Source: Devosia yakushimensis
GTDB taxonomy: Bacteria; Pseudomonadota; Alphaproteobacteria; Rhizobiales; Devosiaceae
Assembly (NCBI RefSeq): GCF_030159855.1
Contig: NZ_BSNG01000001.1
Coordinates: forward strand, 62,001-126,000
Direction of reading: 5' to 3'
Length of the DNA: 64,000 bases
Shown here: in pieces, positions 1 to 8,004 of the stretch
How the letters are laid out: every line of letters starts with the position of its first letter
Numbering within the stretch: the stretch's first letter is position 1
Program-made: the position numbers and the translations under genes
The notes under the pieces: model-generated
The model's database searches: none
The model's input: the letters and a program-made list of their open reading frames with translations, nothing else
What the model was told of the DNA's origin: nothing

Positions 1-184
1 GCCAGGACAGCACCAGCGCCACAAAGCCGATGACCAGAGCGGTCGCCGAATATTGCACGGCGATAACTTTGGCATCCTGCGAGAAGACATATTTCGTCCA
101 CCAGCTATGCGGGTGGTAGAGTTCCATATCCTCGATTTCGGCGGGCGGTACCGTGGCGCTCGCTTCATGGGGGATGTCGGCCAT
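1..184 (-). CDS. ctaD: Cytochrome c oxidase subunit I, N-terminal part (runs off left edge)
   Basis: The 61 visible codons are the N-terminus of the haem-copper oxidase catalytic subunit, the inner-membrane enzyme that reduces O2 to water and pumps protons. A short cytoplasmic stretch leads to the segment HSWWTKYVFSQDAK, typical of alphaproteobacterial subunit I before helix 1, and then to the start of a hydrophobic helix. The start is an ATG 75 bases downstream of the subunit II stop, the usual ctaC-ctaD order. No metal ligands lie inside the window. The rest of the gene is outside it. Confidence 0.9.
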   Translation of the reverse strand, partial: MADIPHEASATVPPAEIEDMELYHPHSWWTKYVFSQDAKVIAVQYSATALVIGFVALVLSW

Positions 185-259
185 ACGCTCCTCCTCAAGT
201 CTCCTCTTTAGTCAAACCGGCCGTCTTGGTGCGGCCTTGGGCAATGCTCTCTCCTCGGT

Positions 260-1051
260 TCAGGAGGCGAGGCTGGCAAACGTCGCCTGCGACGCCAGCC
301 ATTCCTGGTATTCCTCGTCGGTCACGACATTGACCGTGCCGCGCATATAGGAATGTCCCACGCCGCACAGTTCGGCGCAGAGAATTTCATAGGTTCCGGT
401 CTGGGTCGGGGTGACCCAGAAATAGGTGACCGAGCCGGGGATCATGTCCATCTTGGCGCGGAATTCGGGCACGTAGAAATCGTGCAGCACATCGATCGAG
501 CGCAGCAGGAAGCGGACCGGCTTGTCCACGGGGATGTAGAGTTCGCCCCCCTCAACCACCAGGTCGTCCTGCCCCAAGGGGTCCTGGTTATTGATGCCCA
601 GCGTATTGTCGGCGCTGATCAGGCGGTTATCGGCGCTGCCGAGTTTGCCATCGGCGCCGGGCAGGCGGAAATTCCACAGCCATTGCTGGCCGACCACTTC
701 GATATCGGTGGCCGTTTCGGGCACTTCGACATATTGCGCCCAGACGAACAGGCCCGGGGTCAGCATGGCGATGACGCCGCCGGCGGTGATGGCGGTGAGC
801 CAGCCTTCGAGCCGCTTGTTTTCCGGCTCATAGCTGGCCTTGCGGCCTTCCTGGTGGCGGAAACGGTAGAGGCAATAGGCGACGAACAGCACCACGGCGG
901 CAAAGACCACGCCGGTAATCGCGAAGGTCAGCACCAGGGTCGAGTCGATATAGCCCCAGTTCGAGGCCAGCGGGGAAAACCACCAGGGGCTGAAAAAATG
1001 GAACAGGATCGACGCGACGACAATGACGACCATTATGACGGCAACGATCAC
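260..1051 (-). CDS. ctaC: Cytochrome c oxidase subunit II
   Basis: This 263-residue subunit accepts electrons from cytochrome c at its periplasmic CuA centre. The CuA motif is complete: C225-A-E-L-C229-G-V-G-H233 with M236, plus H190 in LHDFYVPEF. Three hydrophobic stretches are visible (about residues 1-19, 35-58 and 84-104), the last two being the usual membrane hairpin and the first a signal or anchor. The start used is a GTG behind a purine-rich stretch; an ATG six codons downstream is an alternative. It is followed by ctaD, so both are probably co-transcribed leftwards from the 1052-1562 gap. Confidence 0.93.
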   Translation of the reverse strand: MIVAVIMVVIVVASILFHFFSPWWFSPLASNWGYIDSTLVLTFAITGVVFAAVVLFVAYCLYRFRHQEGRKASYEPENKRLEGWLTAITAGGVIAMLTPGLFVWAQYVEVPETATDIEVVGQQWLWNFRLPGADGKLGSADNRLISADNTLGINNQDPLGQDDLVVEGGELYIPVDKPVRFLLRSIDVLHDFYVPEFRAKMDMIPGSVTYFWVTPTQTGTYEILCAELCGVGHSYMRGTVNVVTDEEYQEWLASQATFASLAS

Positions 1052-1562
1052 GACCTCTCACCCCCATCTGTGAGGGGCGTTCGGAGCGCGGCAGCCAGCC
1101 TCGTCCCGCCATGCACAAGCGGACCCGGACGGCCATGATTTTGCACTCTGGTCATTCGCATGGCCACGCTCCGTGCATCACCCCCTCCGGTGACCTCAAT
1201 GCAGGAACAGACACGACGCTAGACAGTGCGGAGCGCCGATCGTTTGCGGCGCGGCTCACTCAAGACAAAGGCTGTCATTGACGTGACAAAATGTCAACGT
1301 GTTGTCGCAAAACCCGATTTGGCGGCTGTGTGGGCGGCAGATTGGGGCTCGTATCGCCCGCGGCGTCATTCTGGCCTCTACCCATTTCGCACCATCCCTC
1401 CACCCCACCGCGCCTCCCTCGGGCTTGACCCGAGGGTCACTCGCCACTTGTGCCGAGTTGAGAAAGGCCCTCGGGTCAGGCCCGAGGGCGGCGCGGTGGA
1501 TGGGAGAGGTGTGATGACCACGGATACGCCATCACCCACATAACGCCCCCCGCAAAACGCCC
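1052..1562. other. Intergenic region upstream of ctaC, no gene seen
   Basis: No convincing gene lies in these 511 bases. On the minus strand around 1275-1300 there is a TTGACA-like hexamer inside a short inverted repeat (TTGAC and GTCAA arms), which could be promoter or operator sequence for the cox genes. The right part holds the palindromic repeat element described separately. Both flanking genes point left, so the GlxA-type regulator gene ends at the right border of this gap. Confidence 0.5.
1384..1520. repeat. Paired palindromic intergenic repeat (REP-like)
   Basis: Two near-identical palindromes with arms CCCTCGGG and CCCGAGGG lie at 1416-1436 and 1468-1488. The flanks (CCATCCCTCCAC... 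on the left, GGTGGATGGGAG on the right) are also inverted relative to each other, so the whole unit can fold into one large cruciform or stem. This is the layout of a bacterial interspersed palindromic element. It could also terminate transcripts arriving from the 1563-2492 gene. Confidence 0.7.
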
Positions 1563-2492
1563 CTACGGCGCGCGCCGCAGGGCCTGGGGCGGCCGGCCAA
1601 GGGCGCGCAGGAAGGCGCGCCGCATCTGCCCGGCGTCGTGAAAGCCCGATTGCCGCGCAATCTGCTCGAAACTGCCAAAGCCGTTTTCCACCGCTTCCTG
1701 CGCCAGCCCCACGCGCAGTTTTTCCACCGCCCTGGCGGGGGTGGTGCCCACATCCCTCTGAAAGGCGCGGGCGAAATTGCGCGGGCTCATGGCCATGTGA
1801 CCGGCCAGTTGTTCGACGCTGAGCGGCTCGGCCGGATTGGCCTTGATCCAGGCGATGAGCTTTTCAAAGCGCCCGGAATGGCCGCCCATTTCGAGCAGGG
1901 CCGAAAATTGCGACTGGCCGCCGGTCCGGCGCTTGTGGACCACCAATTGCTGGGCTGCCCGCTGGGCGATTGCCGGCCCCAAATCGTCTTCGATCAGCGC
2001 CAAAGTGAGGTCGATGCCCGCCGTGATGCCGGCCGAGGTCCAGATATCGTCATGGCGGGTGAAGATGCGGTCGGGCTCGAGCTCGACCCGGGGATAGAGG
2101 CGGCGGAAGCGTTCGGTGCTGTCCCAGTGGGTGGTGGCGAGGCGGCCATCCAGGCGCCCCGCTTCGGCCAGGAGAAAAGCGCCGGAGCAGACACTGGCCA
2201 GCCGCCGCGGCCGGATCCCACCCAGCCAGGCAATGATGGCGCGGAATGCCTCCATGTCCCGGATCAACTCGCCACCGGACACGATGATGGTGTCGAGGCC
2301 CTTCTCCGCCAGCGCCGTGGCGCTGAGCGTCAGGCCGGACGAGCTGACGACCGGGCCGGGTGTGGCGGCCAGCAGGTCGACATCGTAGCCGTGGGGCGAA
2401 AACCGCGATGCCATCTCGAAGGCGGCGATGGGGCCGGTGGCATCGAGAAGCTGGAAACCGGGATGAATGACGATACCGATCCGGCGGCGCAT
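1563..2492 (-). CDS. GlxA-type AraC family transcriptional regulator with DJ-1/PfpI domain
   Basis: A 309-residue regulator with two parts. The N-terminal DJ-1/PfpI-like domain (about 1-190) carries the elbow segment SVCSGAFLLAEAG with Cys102. The C-terminal AraC-type double helix-turn-helix (about 225-305) contains LSVEQLAGHMAMSPRNFARAF and FEQIARQSGFHDAGQMRRAF. Family members sense small ligands and control nearby catabolic or stress genes. It is divergent from the DJ-1 gene at 2581 with 88 bases between the starts, so it probably controls that gene. The ligand cannot be told from sequence. Confidence 0.88.
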   Translation of the reverse strand: MRRRIGIVIHPGFQLLDATGPIAAFEMASRFSPHGYDVDLLAATPGPVVSSSGLTLSATALAEKGLDTIIVSGGELIRDMEAFRAIIAWLGGIRPRRLASVCSGAFLLAEAGRLDGRLATTHWDSTERFRRLYPRVELEPDRIFTRHDDIWTSAGITAGIDLTLALIEDDLGPAIAQRAAQQLVVHKRRTGGQSQFSALLEMGGHSGRFEKLIAWIKANPAEPLSVEQLAGHMAMSPRNFARAFQRDVGTTPARAVEKLRVGLAQEAVENGFGSFEQIARQSGFHDAGQMRRAFLRALGRPPQALRRAP

Positions 2493-2580
2493 GGCAGTAT
2501 TTGCTCGATTTATGTCATTTCAGACAGGATCGCGCAGGATTATTGTTGCGTCAACGGCCATCGCATCGGGAGGATGGAGC

Positions 2581-3708
2581 ATGAAACGCGTTGTCATCAC
2601 CGTCGTCATAATCGCGCTGGCCCTGGGGCTTGGCGGGTTCGGCATCTGGGTGGGCAATCTGCCGCCCGGCTCGACGGCCGCTCCCATGCCGGTGCCCGCT
2701 ACCGAAACCGCCGCGACACTCCAGGCCCTGGCGCCCCGCAACGAGCGGCCGGTCATCGCCATTATCGGCCTCAACGACGCGACCGAGACCACCGATTACC
2801 TGATGCCTGCCGGCATATTGCGCCGCGCCGATATTGCCGATGTGCAGCTCCTGGCCACCGAGGAGGGGCCGGTCAGCCTTTATCCGGCGCTCAGCGTCCT
2901 GCCCGACGCCACCATTGCCGCTTTCGACGCCGCCCATCCGCAGGGGGCCGATTATGTCATCGTGCCGGCCATGAGCCGGGATGATGATCCGGCCGTCATG
3001 GCCTGGCTGCGCGAGCAGGCGGATAAGGGCAGTACGATCATCAGCGTCTGTGCCGGCGCCAAGGTGGCCGCCGCTGCCGGACTACTCGAGGGCCGGCGCG
3101 GCACGACGCACTGGTTCTACCTCAAGGAGCTGCTGGGCGAGCATCCGGGCATCCATTACGTCGCCGACCGGCGCTTTGTGGTCGATGGCCGCATTGCCAG
3201 CACCACCGGCATCAGCGCTTCCATCCCCATGGCGCTCACCCTGATCGAGGCGATCGCCGGCCGCGCCAGGGCTGAGCAAGTGGCGGATGAAATCGGGGTG
3301 GGCCAATGGGACGCCAGCCATGACAGCAGCGCTTTCCGCCTCACCCGGCCCTTCGTTACCGCCGTCATGGGCAATGTGCTGGCCTTCTGGCAGCGCGAGG
3401 AGATCGATCTGGCGCTGACGCCCGATTTCGATGCCGTGTCGCTGGCGCTGGTCGCCGATGCCTGGTCGCGCACCTATCGCTCCCGCGCCCTGACCAGTGC
3501 CCCGGATGCCGAGCCAATCGCCGACCGCGACGGCATCCGCATCCTGCCCGACCGCATCGGGGCGGCGGGCGCCGCCATCGCCCCACCGGGCCTCACCAAA
3601 CCCGCCGCAGCGCTCGATGCGACATTGGCCGAAATCGCCGGCCGCTATGGCGGGCCCACGGCCAATGTGGTGGCCATGCAGCTCGAATATCCGGCCAAGG
3701 CACTTTGA
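2581..3708 (+). CDS. Membrane-anchored or exported DJ-1/PfpI family protein
   Basis: A 375-residue protein. Residues 4-24 form one hydrophobic segment (signal anchor or signal peptide), followed by a Pro/Ala-rich linker. A DJ-1/PfpI domain spans about residues 55-230 with the nucleophile elbow SVCAGAKVAAAAGLL (Cys157) and GTTHWFYL downstream. About 150 further residues have no domain I recognise. The start was chosen at 2581 because GGGAGG sits seven bases upstream and the hydrophobic segment follows directly; a longer frame upstream lacks such a site. It pairs with the divergent GlxA-type regulator. Activity (hydratase, amidase or chaperone-like) is unknown. Confidence 0.75.
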   Translation: MKRVVITVVIIALALGLGGFGIWVGNLPPGSTAAPMPVPATETAATLQALAPRNERPVIAIIGLNDATETTDYLMPAGILRRADIADVQLLATEEGPVSLYPALSVLPDATIAAFDAAHPQGADYVIVPAMSRDDDPAVMAWLREQADKGSTIISVCAGAKVAAAAGLLEGRRGTTHWFYLKELLGEHPGIHYVADRRFVVDGRIASTTGISASIPMALTLIEAIAGRARAEQVADEIGVGQWDASHDSSAFRLTRPFVTAVMGNVLAFWQREEIDLALTPDFDAVSLALVADAWSRTYRSRALTSAPDAEPIADRDGIRILPDRIGAAGAAIAPPGLTKPAAALDATLAEIAGRYGGPTANVVAMQLEYPAKAL

Positions 3709-3819
3709 TTGATGCGCCTGGTCCATAAGCGCATGCGAAAAATGGCGGCTAATCTCCGGGCCGGGCGGGCGCTATAACAGGTCTTTGTCAGCGGCGGAGA
3801 GCCGCCAAGGAGCCTGGTC

Positions 3820-4215
3820 ATGAAGATTACCCGCGCGGGCGCGACGCCATCCAATAAAGGACCGGCCGATTGGTTTACCGGAGCCGTGCGCATCGATCCG
3901 CTCTTCCAAACCGAGCCAGGCCGCACCCAGGGCGCCTCGGTCACCTTCGAGCCCGGCGCGCGAACGGCATGGCATACCCATCCGCTCGGGCAGACGCTGA
4001 TCGTCACCGCCGGCGCGGGCTGGGTGCAGCGCGAGGGCGGACCGGTCGAGGACATTACGCCGGGCGATGTCGTCTGGTTCGAGCCCGGCGAAAAGCACTG
4101 GCATGGCGCCCGCGCCACAACCGGCATGAGCCATATCGCCATCCAGGAAGCGCTCGATGGCAAGGTGGTGGAATGGCTGGAACAGGTCGCCGACGAGGAC
4201 TATCGGGGAAACTGA
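3820..4215 (+). CDS. Small cupin, metal-dependent hydroxynitrile lyase-like
   Basis: A 131-residue single-domain cupin. The metal ligands are visible as H52-x-H54, Q58 and H93, with H95 nearby. From memory this pattern, and the length, match the manganese cupin (R)-hydroxynitrile lyases described from soil bacteria, which cleave or form mandelonitrile. Many relatives are annotated only as cupins, so catalysis is inferred. AAGGAG precedes the ATG. It stands alone between the DJ-1 gene and the cobalamin riboswitch, with no obvious operon partner. Confidence 0.75.
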   Translation: MKITRAGATPSNKGPADWFTGAVRIDPLFQTEPGRTQGASVTFEPGARTAWHTHPLGQTLIVTAGAGWVQREGGPVEDITPGDVVWFEPGEKHWHGARATTGMSHIAIQEALDGKVVEWLEQVADEDYRGN

Positions 4216-4279
4216 AGCCTCTTGCGCCGCCCGGCCCCTTGGCGCCCTTGCCCTCGCCTCGTCGCCGTGCCATTGAGAG

Positions 4280-4470
4280 GACAGCTTTGGTTCCGCCAAT
4301 GATGCGCGGATTAAAAGGGAACACGGTGCGGATTACCCATCAGGGGCCAATACCGTGGCTGCCCTCGCAACTGTAAGCGGCAAGCCTTTCGCAGACACGC
4401 CACTGGATCGAACCGATCCGGGAAGGCAGCGAAAGACATCCGAGCCGCGAGCCAGGAGACCTGCCCAAGC
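4280..4470 (+). ncRNA. Cobalamin (AdoCbl-type) riboswitch
   Basis: The region holds the ordered conserved blocks of the cobalamin aptamer: AAAAGGGAACACGGTGCGG near 4314-4332, GCTGCCCTCGCAACTGTAAG near 4358-4377, CCACTGG near 4400, GGGAAGGC near 4420, and the B12 box GAGCCAGGAGACCTGCC at 4449-4465. Such elements repress B12 uptake or synthesis genes when adenosylcobalamin is abundant. The first large gene downstream is a flavoenzyme, followed by a BtuFCD-type importer, so the whole run is probably B12-controlled. The expression platform was not identified with certainty. Confidence 0.93.
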
Positions 4471-4515
4471 GCAAGACCATGAAGCTGGGCGAGGTGTCCC
4501 GGCAGGGGGCAGGGA

Positions 4516-4593
4516 ATGAACACGCCACAATACCGGGCGGGAGTACAGGTCTTTGCATCCTCGCATGAGGATCAAAGGCTCGATGCATCCTGA
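4516..4593 (+). CDS. Possible 25-residue leader ORF after the riboswitch
   Basis: An ATG behind a strong purine stretch (GGCAGGGGGCAGGG) opens a 25-codon frame ending in TGA at 4591-4593. It encodes MNTPQYRAGVQVFASSHEDQ plus five residues. A short hairpin, ATCCTC-GCAT-GAGGAT, lies inside the frame near its end. It could be the translated target of the riboswitch or a chance frame. I recognise no homologue. Confidence 0.25.
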   Translation: MNTPQYRAGVQVFASSHEDQRLDAS

Positions 4594-4644
4594 TTTTACT
4601 CAATATTTTGCGCCGCTAGGGGTGCTGGACCTGACATCACCCAC

Positions 4645-4750
4645 GGTGTCATCCCGGCGAAGGCCGGAATCCATGTCCGCATCTATCCCCGACCACCGGG
4701 GCAGGTGGATGGTCCGCAGCATGGATCCCGGCCTTCGCCGGGATGACACC
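4645..4750. repeat. Long inverted repeat (interspersed palindromic element)
   Basis: Two arms of about 30 bases, at 4645-4675 and 4720-4750, are almost perfect reverse complements built on TCATCCCGGCGAAGGCCGG. Their spacer also contains short inverted stretches. Elements with this core are widespread in intergenic regions of alphaproteobacterial genomes. This one sits between the riboswitch and the first importer-operon gene, so the transcript must cross a very stable stem. Confidence 0.8.
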
Positions 4751-4806
4751 GCGCATCTAAACACCCCCAGAGCAAACGCTTTGGCCACACCGGCCTCCAC
4801 CCAACC

Positions 4807-5835
4807 ATGAGAGTGGATATTGCCGGGTTCACCCGCGGCGCCAAGGCGCTTGATCATCAGGCCGTGCTGGGCTTTTGCGCGCGCATGGACCGATTGGGCT
4901 ATGATGGTATCTGGTTCAACGAGTTCCACTTCCAGCAGCCGCCCGATCCCTATCCCTCGACGCTCCTGCTGGCCGCGAGCATTTTTGCGCGCACCGAACG
5001 CCTGCGGGTCGGCACCTCCATCGTGGTCCTGCCGCTCTATCATCCCTTCCTGCTCGCCGAGCAGGTGGCGCAGCTCCATTTCCAGAGCGGCGGCCGGTTC
5101 GATTTCGGCATCGGGCGGGGCACGTTTCCCACCACCTTGCAGGCACTGGGCATTGAGCCGGCGCATTCGCGCGCATTGTTCGAGCAATCCTTCGCGCTGA
5201 TGCAGGCAGCCTGGCATGGCGCCACGCTGGCGCCGGCCGATGGCATCTGGCCCGCCTCGGATCATGCGGTGGGACCGCTGCTGGCGCCGGGCGAGCGGAT
5301 ACCGGTCTATGTGGCGGGCTCGACGCCGGAAACCATGGCGCTCTGCGTCACCCATGGCCTGCCCTTGCTCTTGAGCCTTGAGCCCTCCGAAGTCCGGCAA
5401 TTGGGCGTTTATGATGCCCTCACGGGCAATGTTTCCGGCCGCTATCCCGCCGATTTCTCGATTTCGCGCTATGTCACCATTGCGGCGGATAGAGCCGCTG
5501 CGCTGGAGGCCGTCGATGGCCTGCTGCCCCGGCTCTATGACCGCCGCCTTCGCTATGCCAAGGCGCAGAACCGGCCGCTCGAGACCATCAGGCCCATTGA
5601 TCGCGACGCCTTTCTCAACCAGCAGATGATCTCAGGCAGTCCCCAGGATTGCTTCGAGCAACTCACCGCCCTGCGGCAGGCCACCGGCATCGACAGCATC
5701 AGGCTGATCTTCAATTGCAATGGCGAGATTGCCGACGACGAGGCCGAGGCCATGGCGAGCCTGTTCGGCCGCGAGGTTCTGCCCGCGCTGCAAGCCCTTC
5801 CCGAGATTTCATTCCAACCCGAGGCCGTTTCATGA
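4807..5835 (+). CDS. LLM-class (luciferase-like) flavin-dependent oxidoreductase, B12-riboswitch operon
   Basis: A 342-residue TIM-barrel flavoenzyme of the bacterial luciferase superfamily. Visible family segments are GYDGIWFNEFHF (about 32-43), LRVGTSIVVLPLYHP, QLHFQSGGRFDFGIGRG and PVYVAGSTPE. These enzymes use FMNH2 and O2, or F420, on very diverse substrates. Its stop overlaps the next start (ATGA), coupling it to a B12-type ABC importer, and a cobalamin riboswitch lies upstream. A B12- or lower-ligand-related function is therefore suggested but not shown. No clear Shine-Dalgarno precedes the ATG; the N-terminus nevertheless matches the family. Confidence 0.85.
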   Translation: MRVDIAGFTRGAKALDHQAVLGFCARMDRLGYDGIWFNEFHFQQPPDPYPSTLLLAASIFARTERLRVGTSIVVLPLYHPFLLAEQVAQLHFQSGGRFDFGIGRGTFPTTLQALGIEPAHSRALFEQSFALMQAAWHGATLAPADGIWPASDHAVGPLLAPGERIPVYVAGSTPETMALCVTHGLPLLLSLEPSEVRQLGVYDALTGNVSGRYPADFSISRYVTIAADRAAALEAVDGLLPRLYDRRLRYAKAQNRPLETIRPIDRDAFLNQQMISGSPQDCFEQLTALRQATGIDSIRLIFNCNGEIADDEAEAMASLFGREVLPALQALPEISFQPEAVS

Positions 5836-6827
5836 CTCTGCATGGTTTTTCCCGCTCCATCTTTTTGTCCGGTGTCGCCGCGCTGGCGCTGGCAATGCCT
5901 GTCCTGGCCCAGGATGGGCTCTATCCGCTGACCGATGACAATTGCGGGGTCTCTACGGTCTATGACGCGGCGCCGCAGCGCGCGGTGACGCTTTCCAACA
6001 ATGCCACCGAATTGATGCTGGCCCTTGGCCTCGAAGAGCAGATGGCCGGCACGTCCTACATGGCCAATCTCACCATCAGTCCCGCCTATGCCCAGGCCTA
6101 TGCTGGTATTCCGATCCTCTCCCCGCTGGTCGCCACCACCGAGCAGCTGATCGATGCCGAGGCCGATTTCGTCTATGCCGGCTATCCCGATGGCTTCAGC
6201 GAATCCCGCCATACCCGCGACCAATTGCACGATCTGGGCATGAAGACGCGGCTCAATGTGGAGGGCTGCAATCTGGGCGCCTTCGGCTTCCCGCAGCTGT
6301 TTGACGAAATCCGCTCCGTGGCCGGCATTTTCGGCGTGGCTGACCGGGGCGAGGTGCTGATCGACGCTCTCTCTGTCCGTCTCGATGCGGTCCGGATCGC
6401 CTTGGGCGATGCCCCGTCCATTCCGGTCTTTATCTATAATGGCGGAGACAGCGCGCCCAATGCCGTGCTGGGCAATACGCTGCTGTCACAGGCCGTGGCC
6501 GCGGCGGGTGGCGAGAATATCTTTGCCGATGTGGCCAATCGCTATGGCGCGGTGAGCTGGGAACAGGTGGCCGAGCGCGAGCCCGAATATATCGTGGTCT
6601 TCTATTCCGGTACGGCCGGGGGCCAGGCGGTCGCCGATCCCGACAAGGAACTGGGGCAGGCCCGCATCGATATTCTCAAGGCCACGCCCGCCATTGCCAA
6701 TGTGCCGGCTGTGCTCAATGACCGCTTTATCCTGGTCAATTCGGTGCAGGGCCAGCCCGGTCCCAGCACGGTGGATGCCGTCGAAAGCATGGCCCGGGCC
6801 TTCCACCCGGAAGCCTTTGGCCAATAG
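5832..6827 (+). CDS. ABC transporter periplasmic binding protein, BtuF/FecB type
   Basis: A 331-residue exported protein. Its signal peptide (FLSGVAALALAMPVLAQ) leads into a type III periplasmic binding fold: RAVTLSNNATELMLALGLEEQMAGTSY is the usual opening of vitamin B12 or iron-chelate receptors, and VNSVQGQPGPSTVDAVE closes the C-terminal lobe. The start is the ATG overlapping the upstream stop; an apparent upstream extension is unrelated in composition. With the riboswitch and the two following genes it most likely captures a corrinoid. An iron siderophore cannot be excluded from sequence alone. Confidence 0.85.
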   Translation: MTLHGFSRSIFLSGVAALALAMPVLAQDGLYPLTDDNCGVSTVYDAAPQRAVTLSNNATELMLALGLEEQMAGTSYMANLTISPAYAQAYAGIPILSPLVATTEQLIDAEADFVYAGYPDGFSESRHTRDQLHDLGMKTRLNVEGCNLGAFGFPQLFDEIRSVAGIFGVADRGEVLIDALSVRLDAVRIALGDAPSIPVFIYNGGDSAPNAVLGNTLLSQAVAAAGGENIFADVANRYGAVSWEQVAEREPEYIVVFYSGTAGGQAVADPDKELGQARIDILKATPAIANVPAVLNDRFILVNSVQGQPGPSTVDAVESMARAFHPEAFGQ

Positions 6828-6834
6828 GCGAACC

Positions 6835-8004
6835 ATGATGCACCACCGCTCAGACATGGTCGCAAGCCCAAACCAGAGCAGGTTGCTGGGCGTGCTGCGC
6901 TCCACCCGGGCCGAGCATGAGGGCGCGGTCGTGCCCGCTCCCTCTGTCCCGGAGGAGCGGCGCTCGCTGCTGTCCTATGGCCTTGCCATGGTGCTGCTGG
7001 CATGTCTGTTGCTCGTGCTTATGCTGGCCGGCTTGATGCTTGGTTCGGTCCAGGTGCCGGCTCAGACCGCGCTCGGCGTCATCGTCAATGCCGTGGCGGG
7101 CACCGAGATTGTTCCCGCCACCTGGCGCGGCGTCTATGAAACCATCATCATCGAAACACGGGTGCCGCGCGTGATCCTCGCCGCCGTGGTGGGGGCGACC
7201 CTGGCGGCAACCGGCATGACCATCCAGGCCATTGTCCGCAATCCCCTGGCCGGTCCCAGCATTCTGGGCGTGTCCTCGGGCGCGGCCACCGGGGCGGTGA
7301 TCGTCATGCGCTGGGGCCTCATCAGCCTTGGCGCCTTCACCCTTTATTTTTCGGCCTTTGCCGGGGCGCTGGCGACGCTCATCATCGTCTTCTGGGTGGC
7401 GCGCAGCGGTGGGCAGATGACCCCGACGCGGCTGGTGCTGGCCGGCATCGCCATGAGTTCGGTCTTGAGTGCGCTCACCAGTCTTTTGGTCCTCACCTCG
7501 CCCGATCCGCAATTGGCGGCGCGGGTGCTGTTCTGGACGCTGGGTGGGTTCGGGTCGGCGCAGTGGAAGCTCTTGCCCCTGCCCATTGCGGCACTGGTCA
7601 TCGGCCTGGGGCTGATGCTGGTCCAGGCGCGGCGGCTCAATCTGTTGATGGCGGGCGATGAAAGCGCGGCGGCTTTGGGGCTCAATATCAACCGCTTCCG
7701 CCAGGTCATGTTCGTGCTCACCGCGGCGCTGACCGGGGTCATGGTGGCGGTCTCGGGCGTCATCGGCTTTGTCGGGCTGATCGTGCCTCATATCGTGCGG
7801 TTCCTGGTCGGGGCCGACCATCGCCGGGCCTTGCCAGCCGTGGCGCTGGTCGGTGCCAGCTTTACCGTCGGCGCCGATCTCGTCGCCCGCACGCTGATCT
7901 CGCCGCTCGAATTGCCGGTCGGCATCGTCACCGCCCTGGTCGGCGGTCCCTTCTTCATCTGGCTGTTGCGCCGCGATGCCAAAACCGGGGAGCGCCCGGC
8001 ATGA
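6835..8004 (+). CDS. ABC transporter permease, BtuC/FecCD type
   Basis: A 389-residue inner-membrane permease of the FecCD family. A charged N-terminal tail of about 55 residues, longer than usual, precedes the first helix, followed by RVPRVILAAVVGATLAATGM and LAGPSILGVSSGAATGAV, hallmark segments of BtuC/FhuB proteins. AALGLNINRFRQVMFV is the ATPase-coupling region and GLIVPHIVRFLVGADHR is near the end. The start is an ATG seven bases after the binding-protein stop; ATG codons at 6838 and 6856 would shorten the tail. It partners with the ATPase at 8001. Confidence 0.88.
   Translation: MMHHRSDMVASPNQSRLLGVLRSTRAEHEGAVVPAPSVPEERRSLLSYGLAMVLLACLLLVLMLAGLMLGSVQVPAQTALGVIVNAVAGTEIVPATWRGVYETIIIETRVPRVILAAVVGATLAATGMTIQAIVRNPLAGPSILGVSSGAATGAVIVMRWGLISLGAFTLYFSAFAGALATLIIVFWVARSGGQMTPTRLVLAGIAMSSVLSALTSLLVLTSPDPQLAARVLFWTLGGFGSAQWKLLPLPIAALVIGLGLMLVQARRLNLLMAGDESAAALGLNINRFRQVMFVLTAALTGVMVAVSGVIGFVGLIVPHIVRFLVGADHRRALPAVALVGASFTVGADLVARTLISPLELPVGIVTALVGGPFFIWLLRRDAKTGERPA

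Noticed and set aside
1416..1488. Possible CRISPR repeats
   Set aside because: Only two palindromic copies with unrelated arrangement and no further spacer-repeat units; it is a REP-like pair.
1638..2984. A 448-codon plus-strand frame antisense to the GlxA-type regulator
   Set aside because: Composition of a shadow frame; it also runs into the DJ-1 gene in a different frame.
4600..5400. Minus-strand frame across the riboswitch leader and LLM start
   Set aside because: It crosses the inverted repeat and is antisense to the LLM gene; no motif.
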